Source: Caulochytrium protostelioides | Lineage: Eukaryota > Chytridiomycota > Caulochytriomycetes > Caulochytriales > Caulochytriaceae | Direction: 5' to 3' | Length of the DNA: 64,000 bases | NCBI GenBank assembly: GCA_003615045.1 | Contig: ML014175.1 | Span: forward strand, 1 to 64,000 | Shown: piece after piece, positions 10,090-20,377 of the stretch | How positions within the stretch are numbered: position 1 is the first letter of the stretch | How the letters are laid out: each line of letters opens with the position of its first letter | The notes under the pieces: model-generated | Database searches by the model: none | What the model was told of the DNA's origin: nothing | Seen by the model: only the letters and a program-made list of their open reading frames with translations | Program-made: the position numbers and the translations under genes

Positions 10090-10347
10090 ATGGCGCTGGA
10101 CGGCTCCGCGGGCGCCTCGCCGCCGATCGCGGCCGCGCGGCCGCTGACGCTCCAGCCGGTCACCGAGCTGCTGTGCCACGCGGGCGCCTCGGCCGCCGCG
10201 ACCTCCGCGGCCGCCGCGGCCGCCGCGCAGCTCGCCGACGCCGACGCTGTCTGGCAGGTCAGCTGGCACCCGACCCGCTGCGAGCTCGTGGCCTGCGGCG
10301 CCGACAAGCGGCTCCGCCTCTTCAGCGGCGTGCCGTATGCGGCGGCG

Positions 10348-10378
<31 letters not shown>

Positions 10379-11584
10379 AGGCGACGGCGCCCGGCGCGGC
10401 GGACGCGCGCGCGCTGGCGTTCACGCGCCGCCGCGCATGGAAGACCGTCGCCGTGGCGCCGGACGCGCACCGCCGCACTGTGCGCACCGTCGCGTACGCG
10501 CCGCGCGGCGTGGGCGACAGCGGCGCGCTGGTGGCAAGCGGCGGGTTCGACGGCCTCACCGCCGTCTGGGAGATCGTGCCCACCGACGGCGCCGCCGGCG
10601 GCGACGTGGAGTTCGAGTGCCTTGCGACGCTCGAGGGCCACGAGAACGAAGTCAAGTGCGTCGGCTGGTCCGCGACCGGCGCTTACATAGCGACGTGCAG
10701 TCGCGACAAATCCATCTGGATCTGGGAAGGTAGGCATCGTCGCTTGCACGCCGCACGAGGCCCCGGGACGCCGTGAACTCACCGCTCGCTTTTTGCTTTT
10801 CGTGGATGGTATGAACCGGACCGACCCGCGGCCAGTCACGAACGAGTCGGACTTCGATTGCCTGGCGGTGCTGCAGGAGCATACGCAGGACGTGAAGTGC
10901 ATTGCGTGGCACCCGACGGACGACACGCTGCTCGCGTCGGCGTCCTACGACGACACCATCAAGATCTGGCAAGGCGACGAGCTCGGCGACGGCGACTGGT
11001 TCTGCATCGCCACGCTGCAGGGCCATACCTCGACGGTCTGGGCGATTGACTTCGACCCGACGGGCCGCTACCTCGCGTCCGTCTCGGACGACCGCAGCCT
11101 CCGTATCTGGGCCCGCACCGACGCGCCCGTCGCCACCGCCGCCCTCGGGCCCGGCACCAGCCGCTACCAGCCCGAGCCCCGCTGGGAGCTCCTCGCCACC
11201 TTCTCGGACCTCCACGACGGCCCCATCTACTCGGTCGCCTGGAGCAAGACCCCGGCGGCGGCGTCCGCGGCGGCGACGACGACGAGCGCCACGACGGCGT
11301 CCACGGCGCCCATCGAGGCGATCGCCACGTGCGGCGGCGACAACGCCATCGCCCTGCTCGCCGTGCATCGGGACGCCGACGGCGCGATCCCGGCCACCGG
11401 CGGCGTCGTCCTCGCGTCCCGCGTCGACCACGCCCATGGCACCCGCGACGCCAACTGCGTCCGCTGGTGCCCGCATACCGAGACGCCGGACCACCGGCTG
11501 CTCGCCTCCGCGGGCGACGACGGCCGCGTGCGCATCTGGCGGCTCGGCACCGCCACCGCCGCCGACGCTGACACCGCAGGCTAG
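10090..11584 (+). CDS. CIAO1: Cytosolic Fe-S protein assembly WD40 protein CIAO1/Cia1
   Basis: Exons 10090-10729 and 10836-11584 encode 462 residues. The 106-bp intron (GTAGGC...CCAG, phase 1) is placed because joining it gives SIWIWEVTNESDFDCLAVL, which aligns with the same point of animal CIAO1. CIAO1 is the seven-bladed propeller of the CIA targeting complex, which delivers Fe-S clusters to cytosolic and nuclear apoproteins. Seven WD repeats are visible, including HTQDVKCIAWHP...SYDDTIKIW and GHTSTVWAIDFDP...SDDRSLRIW. The protein is longer than the usual 330-340 residues because of Ala- and Asp-rich insertions in the early loops and a Thr/Ala-rich insertion before blade 6. Confidence 0.93.
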
Positions 11585-11730
11585 CCCAGGCCTCGCGCTT
11601 TCCTCCATGTCAACCGATGCTGTACGATAGATTTTTTTTCCGCGCTCGATGTGCCATCTCGTGTGATCCTGTCGATCGGACGCACGCCATCGCGCTGTCG
11701 CGCATGCGCGCGGAGGCCGTCCGCGGAGAC

Positions 11731-11980
11731 TCAGTGCGAGACCCGGTTCAGCTGCTGAATCACGTGGTTCATCTCGTCATCGAGGGCCAGATGTGACAGG
11801 GACGCATGCAGGGTCGCATGCGAACGGTCGGAGGAGCGCGCCGGCGAGACGCGCGGGAAGGCGGCGGGCGCAGCAGCAGCCGCAGCAGCAGGAGCCGAGT
11901 CGGCGGGTGGCTGCCGAACCGCGGACAGCAGCCGCCGCAGCGGACTCGTGGAGCGGCGCGGCTTGACCGCCGCATGCGCA

Positions 11981-12014
<34 letters not shown>

Positions 12015-14109
12015 GAGGCGGCGTCCCGCTGGCCGCTGCGCTGGCCGTCGGCCGTCGCGGCGTCGCCATCGCCGCCGCCGTGGCTGGGCCGCAGTGGTGG
12101 TCCGCAAACGCAACCATCTCGCTCAGCGACGTCATCATGCTCGTCTCGCCGTCCGTCAGCCAGGACGTCGACCGACTCGCCGACGCCACGGATGCCGCGG
12201 GCGGCGCCGCGGGCGGCGGGAGGCGTTGCGGCGGCGGCGGGGAGCTGTGCCGCGCGGGCGAGTCACGTCGCGGCGCGATGGGCGAGAGGGCGGCCACGTC
12301 CGGCCTGGCTGGCGACGGCGAGCGGTGGCGGCTCGGGGCGTCGGCCGGGGCGCGGAGGCGGCGGCGGCGCCCGCGATGGGCCGCCCGCGGCGGCGGCAGC
12401 GCGAGCGGATCGTTGAGTGCCGTGCGGAAGTGGTCGTGGAGCTCGAAGGTCGAGGGCCCCTCCGTGAAGCTCGAGAAGGACACGTCGACGGCCGGCGGCG
12501 GCGGCGGCGGCGGCGCGGGGGGCGCCACGGACGGCGCGGCGCTCGTGGTCAGCGTCGTCGAATCCGCCGCCGCTGCCGCCGCCGCCCGCTCGGCAAGGAT
12601 CCGGCGCAGCACGGCTTTGAGGTCCTTGACGGGCGAGGGCGCGTCCTCCTCGGCGGGGTCGGCCCCGGCAGCGACAGCCGGCTCCCGTCGCGGCGACGTC
12701 GTCGATGGCGGGAGCGGCGCCGTGGCGGCGGGGGCGGTGGGGACGGCCTCGGGGAACGGCGACGGCGGCGGCGACGGCGACCGCCGCGATCGATCATGGG
12801 CGGTGGCGGCCGCCGCCGCCGCCGCCGCTCCCGCGGAAGCGGCGACGCGGTCGCCGACCTCGCGCAGCGTCTGCTCGCGGACCAAAGCGCGCTCGAGGTC
12901 GAGGGCGCGCTGGGCCATCTGCTCGATCTGGCGCTGTAGGGCCGCGCGCTCGGCGCGCCACTCGGCCTGCAGCGCCGTGCGCACGGCGTCGGTCTGGTCG
13001 AGCTGCACGCGCAGCGCGGCGACGGCGGCGGCGGCGGCGTCGGCGAGACCCGTCGCGCGCTCGTCATGCGCTCGATCGACCAGTCGAGGCGGCGCGGGTG
13101 ATGGCGGCGCTGGGGCCGACGGCGCCGCGGCGGGTATCAAAGGCGGGGAGACCGCGGGTCGCACCGTCTCGGCGGCCGCGGGTTTGGGCGACGTGGCCGG
13201 CGAGGCGGCACGGGCCGATCCGCGGGACGACGTGCTGGAGGCCGTCTCGCAGCGGGCGACGTCGTCGTTGGGATGCATGTGCGAGGGTTCCCCGCGATGC
13301 GCCATCTCCGGCATGGCGGCCGGGGGCGCCGCCGGCGCCGTCAGGGGCGCCGTGGCCGTGGACGCCGCCGGCGCCGTCGAGGTGGCCGTGGCGAGCCGGG
13401 CGCCCAGCACCGTGTGCCGGGCCTCCAGGGACCGCAGGGCCGCCTGGAGCGCCTCGCAGCGGGCGGCTTGCGCGGCGCGGGCGGCCTCCGTGTCGGCGAG
13501 CGAGCGCATCATCCGCACGAGCCGCGCCTTGTCGGCCGCGCACAGGTCGTGCAGCGTGCAGGACGCCAGCGCCGTGGCGAGCGAGGCGGCCGCGTCCGAC
13601 GTCAGCCCCACGGCGCCGGCGGGAGGTCGCGGCGCCGTCGGGTCCAGATCGGCGGCGCCGGCGGCGGCTCCGGCATCACCGGCGGCGCGGCTGGACCGGC
13701 AGGCCGAGGGGAGAGGGAGGCAGGCTTCACAGCGCCGCGGCGCCGACGGGCCCAGGCTCTGGGGCGCCGCGCCGCAGCGGCACCGCGACGATCCGTCGTG
13801 CCGCGCCGCCGCAGCGCTCGTGCCGCGGCGGGCACCGGCGGCGGCGCCCGTCAGAGTGAGAAAGGCGGGCGTGCGCTGAGAGAGCGGCGCGACGGCGAGC
13901 GCGGCAGCGAGTTTGGCGCGCTGCCGGACCGCGAGGGCGTCGGCGGCGGCGTGGCGCGCGAACGGCGGCGGCGGCGGCGGCAGCGTTGCGGCGGGCACCT
14001 GCCACGCGTACGGCGCCGCGGACGCCGTCATGGCGGCAGGAGACGCCGTCGCCGCGGCGACTGCGGAAGCGGTGGCCGGGGCGGATCGGTGCCGCAGCGG
14101 GTCCGTCAC
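11731..14109 (-). CDS. Unrecognised Ala/Pro-rich protein with coiled coils
   Basis: A single open frame of 792 residues runs the length of the interval; I do not recognise the family. The sequence is dominated by Ala/Pro/Ser-rich, probably disordered stretches, but has ordered islands. These are a Cys cluster (CRCG...CEAC, about residues 110-135), a first heptad-like segment (LQAALRSLEARHTVLGARL), a longer coiled coil rich in Arg, Gln and Glu (from about LRVQLDQTDAV to LREVGDRVAA), a PVKDLKAVLRRILAE helix, an acidic TDGETSMMTSLSEM segment and an amphipathic C-terminus ending LNRVSH. The helical islands argue that this frame is real rather than a GC artefact, although long frames also exist on the other strand. 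The start at 14109 is the first Met; an upstream exon cannot be excluded. Confidence 0.6.
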
Positions 14110-14403
14110 ACGGCGTTCGGCGGCACGAGGGTCACCACGTCGGCAAGGATCAAGTCACGGCAGCGGCGGCGGCGGCGGCGGCGGCGTGAGCATGGCGTTT
14201 CGCAGCTCGCCGCAGCGCCGCGCGCTCGTGTCGTCGCCGTGGTCGATCGCACCGCGTGGCGGGAGGTATGCGCGGCCGGCGGCCGCGGTTGGAGATCATT
14301 CGACGGCGGCGGCCCAACCGACGCGGGGAACTTGACCGGCAGCACACACGTGAGCGGAAGGCGGTGGCGGTGGCGGTGGCGTGCCGGGGAGACGGCAGAC
14401 GTT

Positions 14404-14445
<42 letters not shown>

Positions 14446-15418
14446 CGGCGGCCCTGGGGCAGGGGCCGCGTGCCCGCGGAAGACAGCGAGACATCTCGCG
14501 CGGCCGCCGCCGCCACCGCCGTCGCTCTCACGGGCCTGGCGCCTCATGGGCCTCCCTTTCTCGCTATCATACTGACGTTCAAGATCACGTCGGTTGGTGC
14601 CTGCGGCCTTCGATAGCATCACCTTCTTGACCGTCATCCTGACGGCTGCGATCGTCCGCCATCCCGAGGGCGCCTGGTGCGCCTGGGGATGACCAGGCCA
14701 GCAAGCCGGATGAAGCCGCGGGATACCCTGCACCCGCTAGCTAGCCCATGCCGACTCGTGGGTCCATGACGAATGAACGCATGTGGTCTACGAGGATGGA
14801 CGATCACTGGCCGTGGATTGAAGCGTCGATGAGAACGAAGGCCGCTGAGCGAGGGCTGTTGTGGCGTCCGAGGCGGCGGCGGCGGCGTCGGCGTCGCGGC
14901 GCGCGCCCCTTGCGCCGTCCCACTCGGAGCGATGGGCGCCCGCGGCGATGGACGCCGCCGAGGCCGCCCCCGAGCCGCCGTCGAGCCGGACGCTACGCCG
15001 CCGCGACCGACGGCGCGCCGACCGCAACCCGACCGCACCTGCACGGCAGGCACCACGTTGTGGCCACGCTTGAGCACGTGCCGGCCGGGCGGCCTTGGGC
15101 GGGGGTGAGGCCTCCGGCACGGCGTCGCGCGTTTTCACAGCGGGCATCCGAGGCGACGGCCGCCCTCGCCGAGCGAGTTGGCGCGGCACGACGGTTGCGG
15201 CCGCCATCGTGAGTGCTATCGCGCTTGCCATCGGTCTCGCCATCGCCCCCGTTGCTGCCGCCGTCGCTTGCTATCGTGAGGCCCGAGTCTGCTGCCGTCG
15301 CCGCCGTCGCCGCCGCCGCTGCCGCCTCTCGCCGCCGCACGCTTGCCGCGTTCTCGACCTCGCTATCTTCCCTGCGCGCGCGCGCCCCTGACGCCCTCCC
15401 CGTGTCGCAGCCGCCACC
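14110..15418. promoter_or_regulatory. Divergent intergenic region with CGG arrays
   Basis: This 1.3-kb interval between the coiled-coil gene (-) and NDUFA11 (+) contains two CGG arrays (about 14161-14186 and 14404-14443). The remainder is GC-rich unique sequence with no gene I can support. The NDUFA11 promoter and 5' UTR should lie in the last few hundred bases. Confidence 0.5.
14404..14443. repeat. (CGG)n microsatellite
   Basis: About 13 uninterrupted CGG units in the divergent intergenic region. A second, shorter array lies at about 14161-14186. Confidence 0.9.
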
Positions 15419-16301
15419 ATGAGCATCCATACCTTCAAGGCCTACTCGGATTTCAGGAAGAGCCATCCGGCGGCCGAGGCCGATGTGTTCGGCCTGAGCT
15501 GGACCCATGAGCTGCTGAAAGGCGCGGCGCTCGGCGCCGTCGGCGGCTTCACCTACGGCGTCTACACGTCCTACTTCCTGCCGCGCGTCGATGGCGGGCT
15601 CCTTGGCCAGGGCCTGCGCTGCGCGCCCATTGGCGGTAAGCTCGGCGATGATCGCGCCTATCGGCCATCGATCCCGCGCCCCCAGCCCGTGCGTGCCTCT
15701 CTCACAGCGCACCCACGATGCATGGAGTCAGGGCGCATCGAGCCCTCGCGCTGTCGCCCTCCCGAGCGGTCGATCCTGATGATGTCTCGGATGACTCGGA
15801 TGACCCATATGACCCACTCACCCACGACGTCTGCTTGATCGTTTCTCTTCTCGCATGCATACTTGCCGTTGGATCCCACCCCTCGGCCCCCCGGTCCCTG
15901 TTGGGCTGGGTGCGCCATGGCCGCGCTGCGCGATGGTAACCACGGCCGGGGGTCGCTACGGGGTCGCAGCCGGCATGTACGGCATGTTCCGACTGACGCA
16001 GGCCGTGTCGGCGCAGACGCGCGAGAAGGACGACATCTGGAACGGCGCCGTCGCCGGCATGGGCGCGGGCATCGTCGCGTCTCTGCGCGCGCCGTCGTTC
16101 GCGACCGTCGCGTACCGCATGGGCCTCTGGGCCACCGTCGGCACGCTCTACCAGGCCTACTACGCCGACCACGCGTACCGCGCCGAGCGCGCCGTTCTCA
16201 CCCCCGAGCACAAGGTCTACCAGCCCGTCGAGGGCACCCCGGCCCACGACCCCTTCGCCCAGCGCTGGCAGGCCATGCTCGCCCGCAAAGAAGCGATCTA
16301 A
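15419..16301 (+). CDS. NDUFA11: Complex I subunit NDUFA11/B14.7-like (Tim17 family)
   Basis: Exons 15419-15635 and 15970-16301 encode 182 residues. The 334-bp intron (GTAAGC...GCAG) is phase 1 and no other AG lies in its last 150 bases. The spliced product keeps the spacing of animal NDUFA11 between the first membrane segment and the GMYGMFRLTQAVSAQTREKDD motif, which matches the animal AVGAVFGLTTCISAHVREK region. The family is a Tim17-like four-helix protein of the inner-membrane arm of NADH:ubiquinone oxidoreductase. Hydrophobic Gly-rich helices are seen at LLKGAALGAVGGFTYGVY, around GMYGMF, at GAVAGMGAGIVASL and at MGLWATVGTLYQAYY. No cleavable presequence is obvious, as usual in this family. 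A TIM22-type translocase relative is the main alternative. Confidence 0.8.
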
Positions 16302-17328
16302 GTCACGCGCGGGCCGGGACGGCGTCCGGCGCTTGCTGCCGTCTCTCGTGCATAGAAACCGCCACGCTCCCCATCACAACAACAACAACCACTACGACAA
16401 CAACCCACCCACCCACAGGGAGTCCAGACGAGCCGTAGTGCCCGATGGGCCTGGTGCATCCGAGCCCGCGTCGCAGTGACACCGTCGCGAGAGAAAGCGA
16501 GTGGGAGACCGAAAGAAACGAGATTCATCTTTCGTGTCAGGCATTGACTTGCTGTCCGGGAGGCAGGGGTGGAAGAAGGCAATCATTAGGATCCCATGTC
16601 TGGCGATGAGCACGCGGGGAGGAGAGATGGATCGATGCGATGCGATGCGAGTGCCGGGAAGGACAGCGCGGTGTCGGCTCGCGTCTGCCGCCGTGTCGTA
16701 AGCAGTTAGACCGCGCCAACGGAGGGGATGACGCTGGTCGTGGCCGCCGCAGCGGCTGTGGTGCATCGTCAAGGCCACCGGTCCCTACCGCGATGGCCAC
16801 CGACGGATCCCGTGCTGGTGCCGATAGGGCAAAGAAAAGAATGGAACGTTCGGTGATCTTGGCGCTGTGAGGTCCCATCGCGGCCCCCCTGCGGCGGAGT
16901 TGTCGGAGTTGCCCGCCGGCGCTCGCTAGGAAGGGGGGCGCTGGGTCCTGGGCTGAGACGGAGGCGGCACATGCGGCCGTCGAGATGACCGCCGCCGCGG
17001 CCGCCACGAGACAACGTACGGGACTGATTTGGGTCCGGTCGACAAACCATTCGACAGCGTCGAAGGCACTGATGCATTTGCGCGATGCACGCCGGCGTCG
17101 AGCCACGCGACGTCCGCTGGTCGACCTTCCATCCTCCGGCCTGCCGCCGCTCAACCTCAACTGGATTCCCCATTCCCCACTCCACGCCGCGATCTTTCTT
17201 TGCCATACCCATTGTCATCACATCTCTGCGAAAGCTGTCCTCCCGCCCTCTTGCCGGCTCTCTGTCTCGCGCGGCCCCTCCATCTTTGTGACCCGTCCAT
17301 TCTCTTCCGTTCTCTACGTACACGCAAG
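16302..17328. other. Intergenic region between NDUFA11 and PRP43
   Basis: This 1-kb tandem spacer should hold the NDUFA11 3' UTR and PRP43 promoter. A CAA/CCCA-rich simple sequence lies at about 16375-16425. Reading frame continues upstream of the chosen PRP43 start back to 17029 without family similarity. No other gene is seen. Confidence 0.5.
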
Positions 17329-19701
17329 ATGGGCTCGGACCGGAAGAGCCGGAAGGCTCGCCCGCCCGCGGGCCCGATCGCTGGGCAGGAGCTGCTTGCC
17401 TCGATCGAGCCCGGCCGCACGACGGCGGCACAGGCCGCCTTGCTCGAGGATGACGACATGAACCCGTATACCGGCAAGCCCTTCAGCGCGCAGTACAAAG
17501 CGATTCTCGCAAAGCGCAAGCAGCTGCCGGTGCACAAGCAGCGCCAGGAGTTCTTGGACCTCGTCCAGAAGGACGACCAGTTCCTGGTGCTGGTAGGTGA
17601 GACGGGGTCGGGCAAGACCACGCAGATCCCGCAGTTCCTGCTGTTTGACGAGCAGCCGCAGCGCCAGGGCAAGATGATTGCGTGCACGCAGCCGCGGCGT
17701 GTCGCGGCCATGTCGGTCGCAAAGCGCGTCGCCGAGGAGCTTGATGTCCAGCTCGGCGAGGAAGTCGGCTACACCATCCGGTTCGACGACAACACGGGCC
17801 CCAAGACGGTGCTCAAGTACATGACGGACGGTATGCTGCTCCGCGAAGCCATGACGGACCCGCAGCTCTCGCGTTACTCGACAATCATTCTTGACGAGGC
17901 GCACGAGCGCACGGTCGCCACGGACATTCTGATGGGCCTCATCAAGCAGATCACCAAGACGCGCAAAGATCTGCGGATCGTCGTGATGAGCGCGACGCTC
18001 GACTCGGCGCGCTTTCAGTCCTACTTTGGGATCGAGACGACCACCGTCGACGCCGCCACGGGCCGCGAAGTCACCGCGACGCGCGACGCGCCGCTGCTCA
18101 CGATCCCTGGCCGCACCTACCCCGTCGAGATTCTGTATACTCAGGAGCCGCAGGAGAGCTACCTGAGCTCAGCGGTCAACGCGGTGATGCAGATCCACCA
18201 GCACGAGGGCGAGGGCGACATCCTGTGCTTCCTGACCGGTGAGGACGAGATCGAGGACGCGTGCCGCCAGGTTCGAGCCCGCGTCGGCGAGCTGATGGCG
18301 GCCGACCGCAGCTTGCCTGACCTACGCGCGCTGCCGCTGTACTCGTCGCTGCCGGTCCCGCAGCAGCAAAAAATCTTTATGCCGCCGCCCGGGCCGCGCA
18401 CGCCCGGTGGGCCTCCGGGCCGCAAGGTCATCTTCTCGACGAACATCGCCGAAACCTCGCTGACGATCGACGGCGTCGTGTACGTCATTGACCCGGGCTT
18501 CTGCAAACAGAAGGTCTACAACCCGCGGTCGCGCGTCGAGAGTCTGCTTGTGTCGCCGATCAGCCAAGCGAGCTGCAACCAGCGCGCGGGTCGTGCGGGG
18601 CGTACGCGGCCGGGCAAGTGCTTCCGCCTGTTCCCGGAAAGCGCATTCAAGTCGCTCATTCCGCAGACCATTCCCGAGATGCAGCGGTCGAACCTCGCCG
18701 CGACCATTCTGCAGATGTTCAAGGTCGGCATCAAGGATTTCGTCCACTTCGACTTTCTAGATGCCCCGGCCCCCGAGACGCTGATGCGGGCGTTCGAGAT
18801 GCTCAACTACCTCGGCGCCATCAGCGACGAGGGCGAGCTGACGAAGGTCGGCATGGCCATGAGCGAGTTTCCGCTCGATCCGCAGCTCACGAAGGCGCTG
18901 CTCATGGGCCCCGAGTACGGGTGCTCGGAAGAGATGCTGACCATCGTCGCGATGCTGTCGTCGCCCATGTGCTTTGTGCGCCCGCCTGACCAGCGCATGG
19001 AGGCGGACCGCGCCAAGGCCAAGTTCGACCACGAGGACGGCGACCACCTCACGCTCTGCGTCGTGTATAACGAAGCCCTCAAGCACATGGGCCGCAACGC
19101 CAAGTCCGACCGCGGCGACGGCGGCGACCAGGGCAAGCAGTGGGACAAGGACTTCTTCTGGCAGAACTACCTGAACGAGCGGTCGCTGCGCAACGCGATG
19201 CGCGTGCGCTCGCAACTTTCGAGCATCCTCGAGCGCTGCGGGTACGAGCTCAACTCGGTCGGCGAAGACCTGCAGACCGTCAAGGCCTCGCGCGCCATCC
19301 GCCGCGCCATCACCGCAGGCTTCTTTATGCAGGTGGCGCATCTCCAGCAGCCCGTCCGCAAGGGCAACTACATGACCGTCAAGGACGAGCAGGTCGTGCG
19401 CATCCATCCGTCGAGTTGCATGAAGCACCACCCCGAGTGGATTGTGTACCACGAGTTCGTTATGACGCCCGACTTCTATGCCCGCACCGTCAGCCCCATC
19501 GAAGGCAAGTGGCTCCTCAGCACCAAGACCAACGATTACTTTGACCTCGCCACGTTCCGCGAAGGCCCGATGCGCCGCGAGCTTACGCAGCTCGTCCACC
19601 TGGCCCAGGCCGAGAAGGCCAGCAAGGCGCGCATGAAGGAGAGCGACCGCAAATCGGAAAAGCGCGAAGGCAAGTCCAAGAAGCGCTCGAAGCGCGACTA
19701 G
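17329..19701 (+). CDS. PRP43: DEAH-box RNA helicase Prp43/DHX15
   Basis: The 790-residue product is close to the 767-795 residues of Prp43/DHX15, which disassembles spliceosome intron-lariat complexes and also acts in ribosome biogenesis. Helicase motifs are complete: motif I GETGSGKTTQIPQF (about 90), Ia TQPRRVAAMSVAKRV, II DEAH (about 189), III SAT (about 220), IV-V including STNIAETSLTIDG and VI QRAGRAGR (about 418). The winged-helix, ratchet and OB-fold regions follow, with the characteristic PLDPQLTK and SSCMKHHPEWIVYHEFV segments. The C-terminus is a basic Lys/Ser/Glu tail. The start at 17329 gives a short N-terminus of normal length followed by the NPYTGKPFS motif that precedes the helicase core. 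Single exon. Confidence 0.97.
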   Translation: MGSDRKSRKARPPAGPIAGQELLASIEPGRTTAAQAALLEDDDMNPYTGKPFSAQYKAILAKRKQLPVHKQRQEFLDLVQKDDQFLVLVGETGSGKTTQIPQFLLFDEQPQRQGKMIACTQPRRVAAMSVAKRVAEELDVQLGEEVGYTIRFDDNTGPKTVLKYMTDGMLLREAMTDPQLSRYSTIILDEAHERTVATDILMGLIKQITKTRKDLRIVVMSATLDSARFQSYFGIETTTVDAATGREVTATRDAPLLTIPGRTYPVEILYTQEPQESYLSSAVNAVMQIHQHEGEGDILCFLTGEDEIEDACRQVRARVGELMAADRSLPDLRALPLYSSLPVPQQQKIFMPPPGPRTPGGPPGRKVIFSTNIAETSLTIDGVVYVIDPGFCKQKVYNPRSRVESLLVSPISQASCNQRAGRAGRTRPGKCFRLFPESAFKSLIPQTIPEMQRSNLAATILQMFKVGIKDFVHFDFLDAPAPETLMRAFEMLNYLGAISDEGELTKVGMAMSEFPLDPQLTKALLMGPEYGCSEEMLTIVAMLSSPMCFVRPPDQRMEADRAKAKFDHEDGDHLTLCVVYNEALKHMGRNAKSDRGDGGDQGKQWDKDFFWQNYLNERSLRNAMRVRSQLSSILERCGYELNSVGEDLQTVKASRAIRRAITAGFFMQVAHLQQPVRKGNYMTVKDEQVVRIHPSSCMKHHPEWIVYHEFVMTPDFYARTVSPIEGKWLLSTKTNDYFDLATFREGPMRRELTQLVHLAQAEKASKARMKESDRKSEKREGKSKKRSKRD

Positions 19702-20377
19702 AAATAATTAGACAATATAGGGGATTCAGAGCTCATGCAGAAACGTTTGCATCGTACGAGACGCAGGGGATGCGGTCGCGATGTAAGGATGGGGGGTCGG
19801 CATGGGATGGCACGTTTGATGGCATTTACGTTGCTGCTGGATCAAGTGAGATCGTGGTTCAGCTTGGCGTGGCGCTTTTTTTTTTAGTTACGAATGTCGT
19901 TGTTCGCTGATTGAGGTCTGTTTGGCCTCATCAAGCAGCCTCAAGATCGGGCCGATTGAGAAGGGATTGACGCGGTCAATCAAGTATACCAGTCGTTTCT
20001 TGGCTGATGGCCGCACCACTATCGCCATCGTCATCGATATCGCCGTAGCTTTCGCCACCGCTATCGCCATTGTTGTCTGCACGGTTATCGCCACCGCTGT
20101 CGCCAAAGTTGTGGCCATCGCGATCGTCCCCGCTATCAGACCCTACTACCACTGCTGTCACCATCGCCGTTGCCGTTGCCATTACCATTGCTGTCGCCGT
20201 AGTTGTTGTCGTATCTGTCCTCACTGCTATCGTCATGGCTGTCGACATCGCCTCTCGCTCAGGATGGTCGTCCAGAGCCTCCCCTCGCCAGCGCCGGTGG
20301 CCACTCTCCAGGCGCACCTGGGCGGAAGCGACCCCGGCGTCGGCACGACCCATCTCGTAGACGACGGCGCCGACCCG
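19702..20377. other. Convergent intergenic region with degenerate minisatellite
   Basis: The 3' ends of PRP43 (+) and the Ndt80-like gene (-) face each other here. After an AT-richer section with a poly-T tract near 19876-19885, about 20010-20240 is a degenerate repeat of short units related to GCCATCGCC and GCCACCGCTATC. Every frame through it encodes simple Ala/Ile/Val/Thr or Asp/Gly sequence, so I do not call a gene. Confidence 0.6.
20010..20240. repeat. Degenerate GCC-AYC-type minisatellite
   Basis: Roughly 230 bp of imperfect tandem triplet/hexamer units (GCCATC, GCCACC, GCTATC, GCCGTT) between two convergent genes. The units are diverged, which suggests an old array rather than recent slippage. 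Confidence 0.7.

Noticed and set aside
12705-14616. Long plus-strand frames opposite the coiled-coil protein
   Set aside because: Arg-rich, repeat-driven translations; the minus-strand frame has coherent coiled-coil segments.
15855-15969. Unspliced in-frame start for the second NDUFA11 exon
   Set aside because: It would drop the first membrane helix. The spliced model joins in phase and preserves family spacing.
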